NCBI GenBank assembly: GCA_019009955.1
Contig: CM032232.1
Span: 52,949,001-53,013,000, forward strand
Reading direction: 5' to 3'
From: Riptortus pedestris
Lineage: Eukaryota; Arthropoda; Insecta; Hemiptera; Alydidae
Length of the DNA: 64,000 nt
A model generated the notes under the pieces. The model made no database searches. It was not told the DNA's origin and worked only from the letters and a program-made list of their open reading frames with translations. Shown in pieces: positions 53,945 to 63,960 of the stretch; within the stretch, counting starts at the first letter, position 1; every line of letters begins with the position of its first letter. A program made the translations under genes and the position numbers.

Positions 53945-54710
53945 GAAAGTCCGTCAAACAGAGGCTGGGTAAAATAAGCAGATTTCACTCGTGAAGTTAA
54001 AAAATAGATAAATTTATATACTGGTAAGACTTAACCTCCCAGCGGAAAGCGTTTGAATTGTAAATAAACAAGTCTGCCAACCTCTCACAGCTGAATAGAT
54101 AGGTAGAAATATTCTTCACCTGAAATAAAAACAATTACTTAAATATATCTGAATATAACATATTTATTGTTTTGAAGACTATTTACTATATCTAGTACTG
54201 TAATTTATAATGAATCAGAATAATTTTTATCTCAATCTCTCAATTGTTTCTAGTCCCAGAACTTAAGAGGAGGTGGGACATATTTGCATAAATCTCGTAT
54301 AATAAAGATCTCTTGAAAATACTATATGGTATTTAAGCTTCGAATAAAGTGGTTTATTATATAGCAGAGTTATGTTTACTTGACATGAGTAGAAGAGGGT
54401 TTTCTTGAATGCAGAAAACTAAAAAAATATCAAATATCTTGGTTAATATTCTAGATAGAGAACTATATAACTTTATTTATGGTACATTTAATTTGCAATG
54501 AGATTGATTAAACACAATTTTTCAATCCCATGCATAGTAACGGAGATATTTTGAATTCCTGAAAATTCCCCCTCTTAACACCTCCCCTCCCACTGGTCCG
54601 ATTTCAACCATTAACGAACGTGATGTTTCTTTTTACAAAAAACGATTAAATATCAAGTTGGGTAACGAAATAACAAATTTCCGGCCGCTAGAGCGTTTGC
54701 TTTATTTTAT
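53945..54710 (-). mobile_element. family A, long copy, reverse
   Basis: Distal end AAAGTCCGTCAAACAGAGGC, TAAAATAAGCAGATTTCACT, CGTGAAG; then ACCTCCCAGCGGAAAGCG, CAGCTGAATAGATAGGTAG, TACTATATCTAGTACTGTAA, AAAGTGGTTTATTATATAGC, CACTGGTCCGATTTCAACCA, ACGATTAAATATCAAGTTGG and GGCCGCTAGAGCG. Collinear with 12513-13318 reversed. Non-coding. Confidence 0.8.
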
Positions 54711-55076
54711 ATATTTTATTTTTGATTAAGAATATTATAGTCTACATTTAAATGCATTTGGTAATGTGTGACATATACAATACAATAGTCCTCCATCACT
54801 CTTGACAGAAGCTACGCCCCTTCACCACAATGAGAGGAGCAGCCTCTTCCTGCCTGGTAAGGAAGTCAAGGAGGAATGGCACTTGATAAGAAAATAGCCA
54901 CTGCTATCACTTCACTTTACACTTCTATAGGAGATCTCGGGGCCATTGTCTCTTGAGTTGTAGAAGGGAATATGGATGAGAGGTACTGGAAAGGGCTAGG
55001 ACTTCTGGATTAGGATGATTGGATAGCCTGCTGTGGAGTTGTCTGAATCTAAAGGGAATTAGGAGAGCATTAACAG

Positions 55077-55078
<2 letters not shown>

Positions 55079-55145
<67 letters not shown>

Positions 55146-55258
55146 CGGACCTCATTTTCGACATCTCCTGGGTAGGATCGATAGATAGTTGAAGAAATGT
55201 TTAAAAAATCGCGACATGGGTCTCAATAGCAGATTTCCCTTGAGGGTAATCTGCTAAA
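55079..55258 (-). repeat. (TA)n plus family A hairpin end, reverse
   Basis: (TA)n 55079-55137, then TCAACGGACCTCATTTTCG, CTGGGTAGGATCGATAGAT, CGCGACATGGGTCTCAATAG, and hairpin AGCAGATTTCCCTTGAGGGT then AATCTGCT (55229-55257). Confidence 0.8.
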
Positions 55259-55259
55259 A

Positions 55260-56090
55260 CAATGGGTTCATTATATATAATTTGATGAGCTTGGTCCATT
55301 CAACTCAGGTCCATATATATATAAATAAAAAGTGAATATTAATGCATACAGGTAGAGGTTGTGGTGGAAATTCAGCGAGATGACAGCTTTAGAACATGTT
55401 TGTCGAGTGAAATACCTCCGCTTTTCATGGGAAAGGACTGGCTACGACAGCTGTCAACGAGGCCTCTTGGACCAGACGTCAATGGGCATTCCCAAGAGGA
55501 GGTTTGTTTCTGATATCCTCGTCAATACTCAAAAGCCTTATCAAAAGGGCCTGTTCCTATCAGTTGGTTTTTACACCTTTCCAATCAACATTTATTTTTA
55601 TCAATAATGAATGTTTGAGATAATTAAATCATGAAAACCCAAGTATAATGACGTCCTAATAGAATAATCACACCCTATTAGCAGATTTATATTTTTATAT
55701 GAAAACAATCAATTTGGAATACGTTACATATGCATGCTATGTTATCAGTCATAGATCTTTTAAGGGATGACTTAGTATACAAATGATGAGAAACTTGGGG
55801 AGACAAGGTGGCAACCTTTAGAGACAATATCTCTCATTGATTGCTTTTGGCATTTCTGATAGCGCTCATATTCTCAATAAAAACATCTTTCATACATAAA
55901 ATTCTTAATTTTTTTTTAAACTATTTTTTTCATAGTTTGGATATTGGGATAGTGAGTCCCTAAATTTTTGGCTACTGTATAGAAGAGATCGTCATAAGAA
56001 CACGCTTTGTTTCCCTTTTCCGTCTGCAAGAGTCTAACTAACATCGAGAAAAGTGTCTAATATCGAAGATGCAACAACCCAGATGCAAGG
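55260..56090. other. anonymous sequence, no gene seen
   Basis: Frame 55359-55607 (82 residues) has no recognisable motif. Nothing else seen. Confidence 0.4.
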
Positions 56091-56094
56091 TTAT

Positions 56095-56126
56095 TAGCGG
56101 ATTTTCCTTGAGGGAAATCAGCTTTT
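56095..56126. repeat. family A hairpin end alone
   Basis: AGCGGATTTTCCTTGAGGGA then AATCAGCT: terminal hairpin with no adjoining family A sequence. Confidence 0.6.
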
Positions 56127-56154
56127 AGTTTAGTTTAGACGACAGATAATCAAA

Positions 56155-56458
56155 AGGTCCGTCACGCAGGGGCTGGTAAGCTAAGCAGATTTCCCACGTG
56201 AAGTTTTACAATAGAGAAATCTGCCTAATAACATCAGTAGTAGTAAGGAATCTCTAAACCTATTCACGAGGGACGAACAGTTACGTAACGGAAATATTAC
56301 AATTTTTTGAAAATCCCCCTATATATATATATATATAATTTTGAACGGACCACATTTTCATCTCATGGGTAGGATCGATGGACATTTGAAGAAAAGTTTT
56401 GAAAATCGCGTCATGAGTACGACCTCAATAGCTGATTTCCCTCAGGGGAAACCTGCTA
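56155..56458 (-). mobile_element. family A, internally deleted copy with both ends
   Basis: Left end AGGTCCGTCACGCAGGGGCT then GCAGATTTCCCACGTGAAG. Right end: (TA)n (56319-56337), TTTTGAACGGACCACATTTT, GGTAGGATCGATGGACATTT, GTCATGAGTACGACCTCAAT and hairpin GCTGATTTCCCTCAGGGGAA then ACCTGCT. Only about 305 bp long, it joins the two ends otherwise seen far apart, which supports their being termini of one element. Confidence 0.75.
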
Positions 56459-56473
56459 AAATTCAATATATAC

Positions 56474-56615
56474 AGCTATTATTATTATTTATTAATGTCC
56501 ACTTTTTGCTAGTATAGCGAATGGGACGGGTTACCACCCTTTTATAGCCAGGGTGGGACTGAGGATTTTATTTAATGACTTCGTCAGTAAACAAATACCT
56601 ATTGCCCAATCGGGA
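56474..56615 (-). mobile_element. tRNA-derived SINE, truncated
   Basis: Minus strand from about 56615: GATTGGGCAATAGGTATTTG, ACTGACGAAGTCATTAAATA, CCCACCCTGGCTATAAAAGG, CGTCCCATTCGCTATACTAG, AATAATAATAATAG tail. The tRNA-like head is missing. Confidence 0.75.
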
Positions 56616-56715
56616 AACAATAAAACACTATCATTCCTAGAACCAAATAAAAACACATAACAACCTTATACACAGTCAACTGGCAAATTGTTAATAAATA
56701 AATAAAACCGAAAGT

Positions 56716-56968
56716 CAGAACAATTATTATTATTATTTATTAACGTCCACTTTTTGCAACTTAGGCTACTTGGGACGGATTATCTACAGGTTACCACTCT
56801 TTTCTAGCCAGGGTGGGATTTTAGGATGTTATTTAATGAATTTTGTCACCAAATAATTTCCTTTGCCCAGGCGAGAATCGAACTCGCCACTCTAGGTTTA
56901 CCATGTGAGATAAAAGTCAACGCTTTAACTCACATGGCTAACCTGAGCCCCCCCCCCCAGAACAATTA
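56716..56968 (-). mobile_element. tRNA-derived SINE with 11-bp target duplication
   Basis: CAGAACAATTA at 56716-56726 and 56958-56968 bracket a full minus-strand SINE: GGCTCAGGTTAGCCATGTGA, B-box GAGTTCGATTCTCGCC, CCCACCCTGGCTAGAAAAG, GCAAAAAGTGGACG, (AAT)n. A C-run (G-run on the SINE strand) precedes the head. Confidence 0.9.
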
Positions 56969-56974
56969 AGCTAC

Positions 56975-57027
56975 TAAATAAAAACCTTACCTCAGAACAA
57001 TTAAGCTACACTAAGGTTTTTATTTAG
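56975..57027. repeat. inverted repeat CTAAATAAAAACCTTA
   Basis: CTAAATAAAAACCTTA near 56975 and its exact complement TAAGGTTTTTATTTAG near 57012. A related inverted block (AAAACACTATCATTCCTAG near 56621; CTAGGAAAGATAGTGTTTT near 57032) lies outside it. Together they suggest another inverted pair of the ribozyme-motif element, opened by the SINE. Confidence 0.7.
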
Positions 57028-57029
57028 TT

Positions 57030-57262
57030 CTAGGAAAGATAGTGTTTTCTTGTATTATGTTTTTTATTCGACACTGTAATGCTATTTTAAAAACTGTTAG
57101 ATAGGTTACATATGGTTTTTGGTATATCAACGAGGCACTGACGATGATGGACTGGATTGATAGAGCTCTGTCGCTTCAATAAAAAGTTGGTACTATGGAA
57201 ATGAGGTCATTTTCCCTCTTTCTGAATTATAATTCACTTCCACTGGCCAAGATATCAACGTA
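57030..57262 (+). mobile_element. ribozyme-motif element, decayed
   Basis: GAGGCACTGACGATGATGG (57132-57150) carries stem I GGCA and core CTGACGA, but GAA and stem II are lost. The tail TTCACTTCCACTGGCCAAG, ATATCAAC (57230-57257) matches CACTTCCACCTGCCAGAAT, ACCAAC at 9187-9211, the right flank of the palindrome. Confidence 0.55.
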
Positions 57263-57264
57263 AA

Positions 57265-57595
57265 CGAAGGGAATGTTTTCCGAGTAGGAATGTAGAAGTA
57301 AATAAGGAATGGTTTGACTAATGTCATCGCACGCATCAGACGTCATCGCACATGATGTAGTAGGTATGGAAGCTGATTAAACTCATCGCCCATCTCTCTT
57401 TGATGTAGCTTTACTGATGGAAAGCAAACTGCAGTGATGCTCACTGGACGATCCTGCATACAACTTCCATCAGATGACCTACAAACCAGTCGATAGTGGC
57501 TTCTCACTAACATACACCAGTCAAATAGCTTTCTATAAATTACTCAACTACTTTGAAAGCCAATATATTTTTTTTTATTTATTAAAGGCTACGAG
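57265..57595. other. anonymous sequence, no gene seen
   Basis: Nothing recognised. Confidence 0.4.
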
Positions 57596-57596
57596 A

Positions 57597-57805
57597 GGCC
57601 CAGGTTAGCCATTTAGGCCAACGCTTTAACTCAACAAACCTGGAGCGGCGAGTTCGATTCTCGCCTGGGAAATAGGAATTTATTTAGGGACGAAATCATT
57701 AAAAAAAAAAAAACCTTAATCCCATCGTGGCTATTAAAGGGTGGTAACCTGTAGATAACCCACCCTAATTCGCCATAGTAGCAAAAAGTGGGCGTAATAC
57801 AAAAT
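57597..57805 (+). mobile_element. tRNA-derived SINE, diverged
   Basis: GGCCCAGGTTAGCCATTTAG, B-box GAGTTCGATTCTCGCC, GATAACCCACCCTAATTCGC, GCAAAAAGTGGGCG. A run of 12 A interrupts the body. Confidence 0.75.
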
Positions 57806-57889
57806 AATAATCATATTAATGCAACGAATTCTCTCTCCTCACTGCTTGTAAAAAGAACATAAATAGTTTCAAAGAAACAAATAAAATCT

Positions 57890-58090
57890 AAATTGATCAC
57901 GCCATCACACAAGCAAGGTATTTACATGTATCACATCTAAAGATCTGTTGAATACAGTATTTGATATTTAAGCTTGGATTAAAACATTACGTGTCATCTT
58001 AGCTAACTGGTACAGCGCGATGACTAAGTTTGAGGGTTTACTGAAGGCTAAAATTTAAAAAGTGAGACGTTTTCTAGCCTCCAACATTTC
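57890..58090 (-). repeat. family A fragment
   Basis: GATCTGTTGAATACAGTATT, TGATATTTAAGCTTGGATTA, GGGTTTACTGAAGGCTAAAA match the reverse body. Confidence 0.6.
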
Positions 58091-58286
58091 ATCCCAATTA
58101 TTACTAAGCATCTTAATTAAGCTTAAATTTCGAATGTAGAATACATAGTGTTCTAATTAAGGGAGAAATGCAGATTAGAATAGAGGTGTCGGCATGTTTT
58201 TCCCACTTCTGAACATGAAATAATTTGTTTTTTGTTGTTTGTTTTTTCTCGATAAAATCGACAAAACGAATTTAGCCATTAACTTT

Positions 58287-58556
58287 CTGTCATTCTCTGT
58301 CTTAGCCACTTCGGTGGCGGGTGGTGGCCAGAGCAGGAAATTGCTCCTTAACATAGTGGTCCTATGTTAGACGCACGGAATCGACATGCCAGTTACCTGT
58401 TATGGTACTTCTGTCGTCTATGTGCCAAAGCTGGAGAATTAGGTTTGCCCCCTTTCCGGGGAGTGGCTCAGGAAGTTGGTTAAGACCTGACGGCTAGGTG
58501 CAACTTCCGTTAATTCCATCCCTCCTTATACGCAACGGACACACTGTCATTCTCTG
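58287..58556 (+). mobile_element. unclassified SINE-like insertion, 244 bp, 13-bp target duplication
   Basis: CTGTCATTCTCTG at 58287-58299 and 58544-58556 exactly bracket 244 bp starting TCTTAGCCACTTCGGTGGCG, with GGAATCGACATGCCAG, GGGGAGTGGCTCAGGAAGTT and AGACCTGACGGCTAGGTGC, ending ATACGCAACGGACACA. It is GC-richer than its surroundings and open to no frame. GCCACTTCGGTGGC at its head forms a small hairpin. No clear tRNA B-box, so the class is unknown. The orientation is arbitrary. Confidence 0.85.
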
Positions 58557-58559
58557 CGT

Positions 58560-59570
58560 ATGTTTAAATGCTTTCTGTCAAATGCTGCCTATTAATAAAT
58601 GAAAAATAGTCTAATATGTAAGGTTAATTGACAAATGTCTAAATTAGAATTTTTGTCGTCAATTTACGACCCCTCCTTTTATGTTTTTTATAGTTAAAAT
58701 ATTAAAGGAGATACTTATATTGTTCTTATTTTCATCTCTATGAACCAAATTTCTAGCGGTAAAGTTTTTCAAAAAAATATTTTATCGCTTAAAATACTAC
58801 GTAACGTTACAGAGGACCCGTACTACATGAGGGAACCGGTAAATGAAAACAGATGTTTCAGCACTCTGACGTAGTGCAGAAACCAGCAACACAGGCAACG
58901 TAAATCTTAGCTGTTCCTAATTTCATCTGGCAGCTGTCAACCAAGATATTTGGTCGTTCTACATAATTTTCAACTCTGCGCCAGCTAAATGGAGGGAAAA
59001 GAGTGGAGTCAGGTATAGAAATAATTACATATTGATTGGAATTCAAAGCAGTGGAAGAATTATTACTGGGGAATAACATCAAATGGTCTAATTAAACATT
59101 AAATCAATTAACATTACAAAGCACCCCCCCCCACCAGATATTATCATATTGTACTGTGCCTGACTTCACTTTTAATGTACATTCCCATATTGATCTTGTG
59201 GACTAATGTATGGGCTGAAAACATTTTAAGCAGATTTCGCTTACTAAATAATAATGCAATCTTACCTAGTAAATTATAAAAATAATAAAAGTCCGCCTCG
59301 CAGGCGCTGCGTAAACAAAGCAGATTTTTCAAAAGTTGGTTTATGACAAGCTCCCTATCTCAACTCCTCTTCTATTCTCAATTTTTACCGTATTAATTAA
59401 ATTGAATGGGAATTAAAATGTCAAAGAAGTTACTTAATTTTTAATACAAGTATTACGAAAAATAAGGAAAACTTAGTACTCTCTGCGATCTTGTATGTTA
59501 CATGAAAATGATAATTTATAAGATCACCAAATAAACAATCATAAAATTAATATTAATTTATATATATGTA
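58560..59570. other. anonymous sequence, no gene seen
   Basis: A family A distal-end scrap (AAGTCCGCCTCGCAGGCGCT, GCGTAAACAAAGCAGATTTT) lies at 59290-59330. Minus-strand frames of 62-74 residues show no recognisable motif. Confidence 0.4.
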
Positions 59571-59573
59571 TAT

Positions 59574-59575
<2 letters not shown>

Positions 59576-59650
<75 letters not shown>
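59576..59650. repeat. compound (CA)n(CATA)n(TA)n microsatellite
   Basis: CA run, then CATA repeats, then TA run. Confidence 0.95.
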
Positions 59651-59651
<1 letters not shown>

Positions 59652-59785
59652 GCCTGTGAATTTCAACGGTTCTTATTTTCGTCACTTCCGAGGTTGGATC
59701 GGTTAAAATGTGAAAACAATTATAAAAGGTTGCATTCTGAGTACAACCTCGACAACTCAGGTCCTTTCAGCGAAATATGCTAAAA
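59651..59785 (-). repeat. family A end, reverse, diverged
   Basis: TTTCAACGGTTCTTATTTTC, GTCACTTCCGAGGTTGGATC, TGAGTACAACCTCGACAACT. Hairpin largely lost. Confidence 0.65.
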
Positions 59786-59789
59786 GCGT

Positions 59790-60200
59790 TTGTTCCTTCT
59801 ATTTAAAAGTGAAGGTAATTTTATATTTTGAAAAGGAGCAAAACCACAAAGTCAGTGTAATATCACTACAGAACATCATACGAAAAAGGAAAGTGAAATA
59901 TTTTGATAATATCGATGGCATTCAGGGTTAGAATTACTTTATAATATCACGTAAAGAAATTAATTGGCGTAATATTATTAAAGTTTCATAGAAAATCTAA
60001 GGTATTTAATATCCTCTTTTACGGCCCTGGATTCCTTCGATTGCATATATTTACTATCATCCACTAGTTAACGTCTTGTCATCCAATTAGTTTCATAATT
60101 AACCAATGACCCGACAATACCAATTTAATGTGTAGGCAAATGGCCAGAATTTGTACAAACACTGTTCATCCTTTATTCACTTAATTAAAACTACATGTTT
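59790..60200. other. anonymous sequence, no gene seen
   Basis: Nothing recognised. Confidence 0.4.
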
Positions 60201-60204
60201 CGCT

Positions 60205-60328
60205 TTTAGCAGATTTCTCTTAAGGGAAATCAGCTATTGAAGTTGTACTCATGACGGAATTTTCGAAATTTTTTTTCAAATGTCTATCGGTCCTACCTAG
60301 TAGATGACGAAAGTGAGGTCCGTTCAAA

Positions 60329-60385
<57 letters not shown>

Positions 60386-60760
60386 CTGTTACCGCTCTAG
60401 CGGTCGCAATTTTTGTTTAATCTTTACCAAACTCGATATTTAATCGTTTTATGTAAAAAGAAAGATCAAGTTCGTTAACGGCTGAAATCGGACCAGTGGG
60501 AGGGGGGGGGGGGGGTTTAGAGGGGAGGATTTTCGAAAATTCCAAATATCTCCGTTACTATACGTCGGATCGAAAAATTGTACAGAACCAATCTTATTGC
60601 AAATTAAATTTACTATTTGCATTTATATTAAATCGGGGCGCCTAACGGACGAGAGTTATTTTCCCGCCAAAAGCTAGTTCGGCCGTTTCCTTCACTTCCC
60701 TTACTCTCGTGAAATTTCTCTATTGTAAAACTTCACGTGGGACTTTTTTTTAATGCCAAC
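60205..60760 (+). mobile_element. family A, hairpin end, microsatellite and body
   Basis: Hairpin AGCAGATTTCTC / AAGGGAAATCAGCT (60208-60237), GAAGTTGTACTCATGACGG, ATGTCTATCGGTCCTACC, ACGAAAGTGAGGTCCGTTCA, (TA)n about 60333-60380, GTTACCGCTCTAGCGGTCGC, CAAGTTCGTTAACGGCTG, a G-run, GGTTTAGAGGGGAGG, TCGAAAAATTGTACAGAACC. The best single copy for the order of the proximal half. After 60610 the body is replaced by other sequence, then CTATTGTAAAACTTCACGTG (60719 on) is a distal-end scrap. Confidence 0.85.
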
Positions 60761-60764
60761 GCCT

Positions 60765-61985
60765 CATCAGGAGTGGTACTACTAAAACTTGAGTCCACCT
60801 AAGGCCTAAAGAATCATCCTATCTTCGTTAATACTGATGAAAAGCCATTGTACTAAGGCTAATCGGGGTGCTTTATCATCAGAATTCAGTTAATGGCGTG
60901 TCTTAAAATGTCTTCCATCATTTGATTTGGAATAACAATATTAGGGGAAATAGAGAGAATAGAAGGTGAATCGAGATAAACAGCTTTTCACTTTAGCATG
61001 TGGGAAATCTGCTAAGTTAAGTAGCCTCTGCGTGCCAGACTATTTCTTTGTAAACTGCTTAGTTGAACTAATTAAAATCTAATATTCATTTGAGGTTTAC
61101 ATCAAACCTGAAATTGAATTCCATTCCTGAAGCATGTCATGGATAAAATGTAAAACTATCAGAGGAACTGAGCTGAAAGACAGTGCATCAGCTGCAAGAC
61201 AGGTCAAAGGAAATGGCAGAGTAGTCTTGGTCTGAAGGCTGATCAGTTGTCCAGACCAGTAGTCAAAGCTCTGCCGGATGTCTGCTCATCCATGACTTCC
61301 GTGGTGTTACGGTTACTGATAGAAATCTTCAGGGAGTTTCAGCTTATGGAAGATACCTCTCGAACGGAAACTAAGTAATCACATCAGTATTCAATTTAAT
61401 GAACTAGAGAGTCAGGAAGTCGCCTGCACTGTCTTGAGTTGTTTGGTGGTACTCTTTCCATAAAATAATTTAAGTATAGACCTTTTGTTGAATCTTGCGT
61501 TGAAAGTCATATCGCAGTAAGAACAATTACGCAACAGGTGAAACTGAAATTTAACAGGAGACCCAAAAGAAGAAGAAAAATCATTTGAAATACAAACAGT
61601 GAAAATTCATTGTGACTGAAAATAACAACAAAGACGAGTATTATCATCTATTCTTTACTTTTATATTAATTATGCCAATAATAAATCATTACTAACATTT
61701 AACCATAATTTTAAACCCTTAATCAATTATGCCATTATTCCCCCTAAATGTTCCTTTGTTTTACAGTACAGAACTATTAACTTTTATTTATTATCAGTTA
61801 AATACAAAACACTATCACGAAATTGTTCCATCATAAGAATTAAGGCTTTGTGATATCATTAAGCATTAAAACTCAATTAGTCTCAATACTGCAGTTACGT
61901 TATTGTTCTTCTGGATCAGGATGTGTCGCTTTCTAGCTCGTATGTGTGCTTCACAATTTATATGGCCAATACTATTAAGTATACA
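60765..61985. other. anonymous sequence, no gene seen
   Basis: A SINE scrap (GTACTAAGGCTAATCGGGGT) lies near 60850 and a family A distal scrap (GGGAAATCTGCTAAGTTAAG) near 61003. No gene. Confidence 0.4.
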
Positions 61986-61992
61986 TATAAAG

Positions 61993-62172
61993 CACGAGAG
62001 GTAAACCTAGATTGGCTAATTCAATTCCCGCCTGTGCAATGTGAATTTATTTAGTGACGGAATTCATTTAGTAAAATCCTTAGTCCCACCCTGGCTAGAA
62101 AAGGGTGGTAACCTGTAGAGAACCCGTCCCAATTAGTGTTAGTTGCAAAAAGTGGACGTTCATAAATAACGA
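61993..62172 (+). mobile_element. tRNA-derived SINE, 5'-truncated
   Basis: Starts CACGAGAGGTAAACCTAG within the tRNA-like region, then decayed B-box (TTCAATTCCCGCC), CCCACCCTGGCTAGAAAAGG, GAACCCGTCCCAATTAGTG, GCAAAAAGTGGACG. Lacks the first ~40 bp. Confidence 0.8.
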
Positions 62173-62174
62173 GA

Positions 62175-62240
62175 TTATTTAAGTGGAAGTAAATATAGAG
62201 TAATAAGGTTTTCTGTATTTGGTTAACAAGATACATCCGG
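62175..62240. other. short anonymous flank
   Basis: Nothing recognised. Confidence 0.4.
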
Positions 62241-62244
62241 CTTT

Positions 62245-62720
62245 CATTCTTTTCCCAGCGTTATCGGGACAAAAAGCGTTGAATTGTTTGGGCCCTTGGG
62301 AAATAAGAAGCTGCTGTCCTTGCTGGCAGGTCAAGTCTCACGAGACTCAGGGGGTGCGTTCCCCCTCGGCAATGTATCAGTATGTGGGTAGGAGCACTTG
62401 GAACCTTCCACTAGGAGTGCGCACACGTGTGTTTGCTTTAGCAGCTGTCTCCGGCTCGTCGAAATGATGAGGGCCACCTCCTCTCTTGAATGTAAACAAG
62501 CCCACTTTGTGCCTATTCCCTCGGACTCCCACGACAATCTACTCAAAACCCTCCGAAGCACCTCAGAACGCTATTTGCCGATGTCTACCACCTACTTCGC
62601 CCCCTTTCAACCGAACACGCATATTGTTATTCGTGGGCTTGCTATGCCTAAATCTACTTAGATCAAAGCTAGCGTGCGCTGAATATCCCACCGGCCCAGT
62701 TAATCTCTCCGAACCACAAT
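62245..62720 (+). other. GC-richer island, possible retroelement gag scrap
   Basis: The frame at 62398-62661 (87 residues) ends STTYFAPFQPNTHIVIRGLA, faintly like the pre-zinc-knuckle region of LINE ORF1 gag proteins (hydrophobic-VIRGL). No zinc knuckles follow before the stop. Other frames overlap it. Composition differs sharply from the flanks. Weak call; it could be unrelated sequence. Confidence 0.2.
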
Positions 62721-62724
62721 AATA

Positions 62725-63645
62725 AAAGTTTAATTAAAATTACTTACTTTATTCGTGGCTCTTCACCTGACATCTGTATCTTGTGTATTCTCATCAAGTG
62801 CTGATAACATCCTCCCATCTTGGCCTTTGCCTGCCTCTTCCTCACATTTGATAGCGCATTTCGTCCAGAAAGTGTCTCGCAATCCTTTCTACTGGCAATC
62901 TGTTGTCGTCTAGCCCAATATAAAAACGGCTTCTTCACGGATTCGAAGCAACTCGCAAGTTAAAATCATCTAAAAAACCGGCCTAAAGCTGTACGCAAGC
63001 ACGCTTGTCATACTGTCTTTGTCGACTTCTAAAAAAACAAAAAAATCGGTGCCAAGTCATCCTCCTCTCAAACCAAACGCTTTTCATCATCAGAGATCTT
63101 CTCAACCAAGCGGATTAGTTTCACAAGGATATTTTAGAGAAAACATTTTAGACCTCATAGGGCTGCCGCAGGCTCCCAAAAATTCAAAAAAATAGGCAAC
63201 TGGTCATCATTATGTCCACTCGTGCTTTATCCAGTAGCACTCTGCCTGATCCATTGTGAACCTTCCGGGAAACCGGGCAGGTTATTAACAATTTCTCTGT
63301 CACCAATCAGAAGCAACTTTTAGTAAATAATATTCGAGGAGTTTTATTGTCGTCCGGCCTGACAATAAATCATATGTTACTCAAATTTACCACCACATTT
63401 CAATTAACCACCTGTAAATCACCGTTGTGGAAACATTTCTGCACCAGGATAATACAATCGTCTCCTTCTCAAATAAAGTTGTCTCAGTTAGCTGGAGTAG
63501 AATATTTTCCGATCCACGCCAAAAAGGGCTTTCATCTTTTTTTATTACGTGAGAGGCTTTCTTCATGAGACTGAAAAATATCAATTTCAATTTTGGGTAT
63601 ATATTGAGTAGGATTTGAACACCTATACCAATAAGCTCTTTACTA
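62725..63645. other. anonymous sequence, no gene seen
   Basis: Short frames at 62744-62938 (minus) and 63347-63568 (plus) show no recognisable motif. Confidence 0.4.
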
Positions 63646-63654
63646 TTTATCCTC

Positions 63655-63960
63655 TTTGTTAACATTTAATATATTACTATATCTAAGTGTATTTCAAGAT
63701 AATATTCGTTAATGGTTGAAATCGGACCAGGGCCATTGCAAATTTCAAAAAATCTCCGTTACTATGTGTCAGATTGAATGTTGTTGTAGGACCAATGTTT
63801 TTAAACTGTTGAGGCTCTGCAATTGTTGTTATATAAATTTTTTTCGTAAATCAAATAGTGAGCGAGGTATTCGTACTTTCCGGTTTTCAGTCTTCACTTT
63901 CCAGTTTCAGCCCCTCTTCTACTCATCGGATTTTTGTTTATAAATAGAGAATTTATAGAT
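63655..63960 (+). repeat. family A fragment
   Basis: TTCGTTAATGGTTGAAATCG, AAAATCTCCGTTACTATGTG, AGTGAGCGAGGTATTCG and GGTTTTCAGTC follow the family order, with the G-rich block deleted. Confidence 0.6.
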
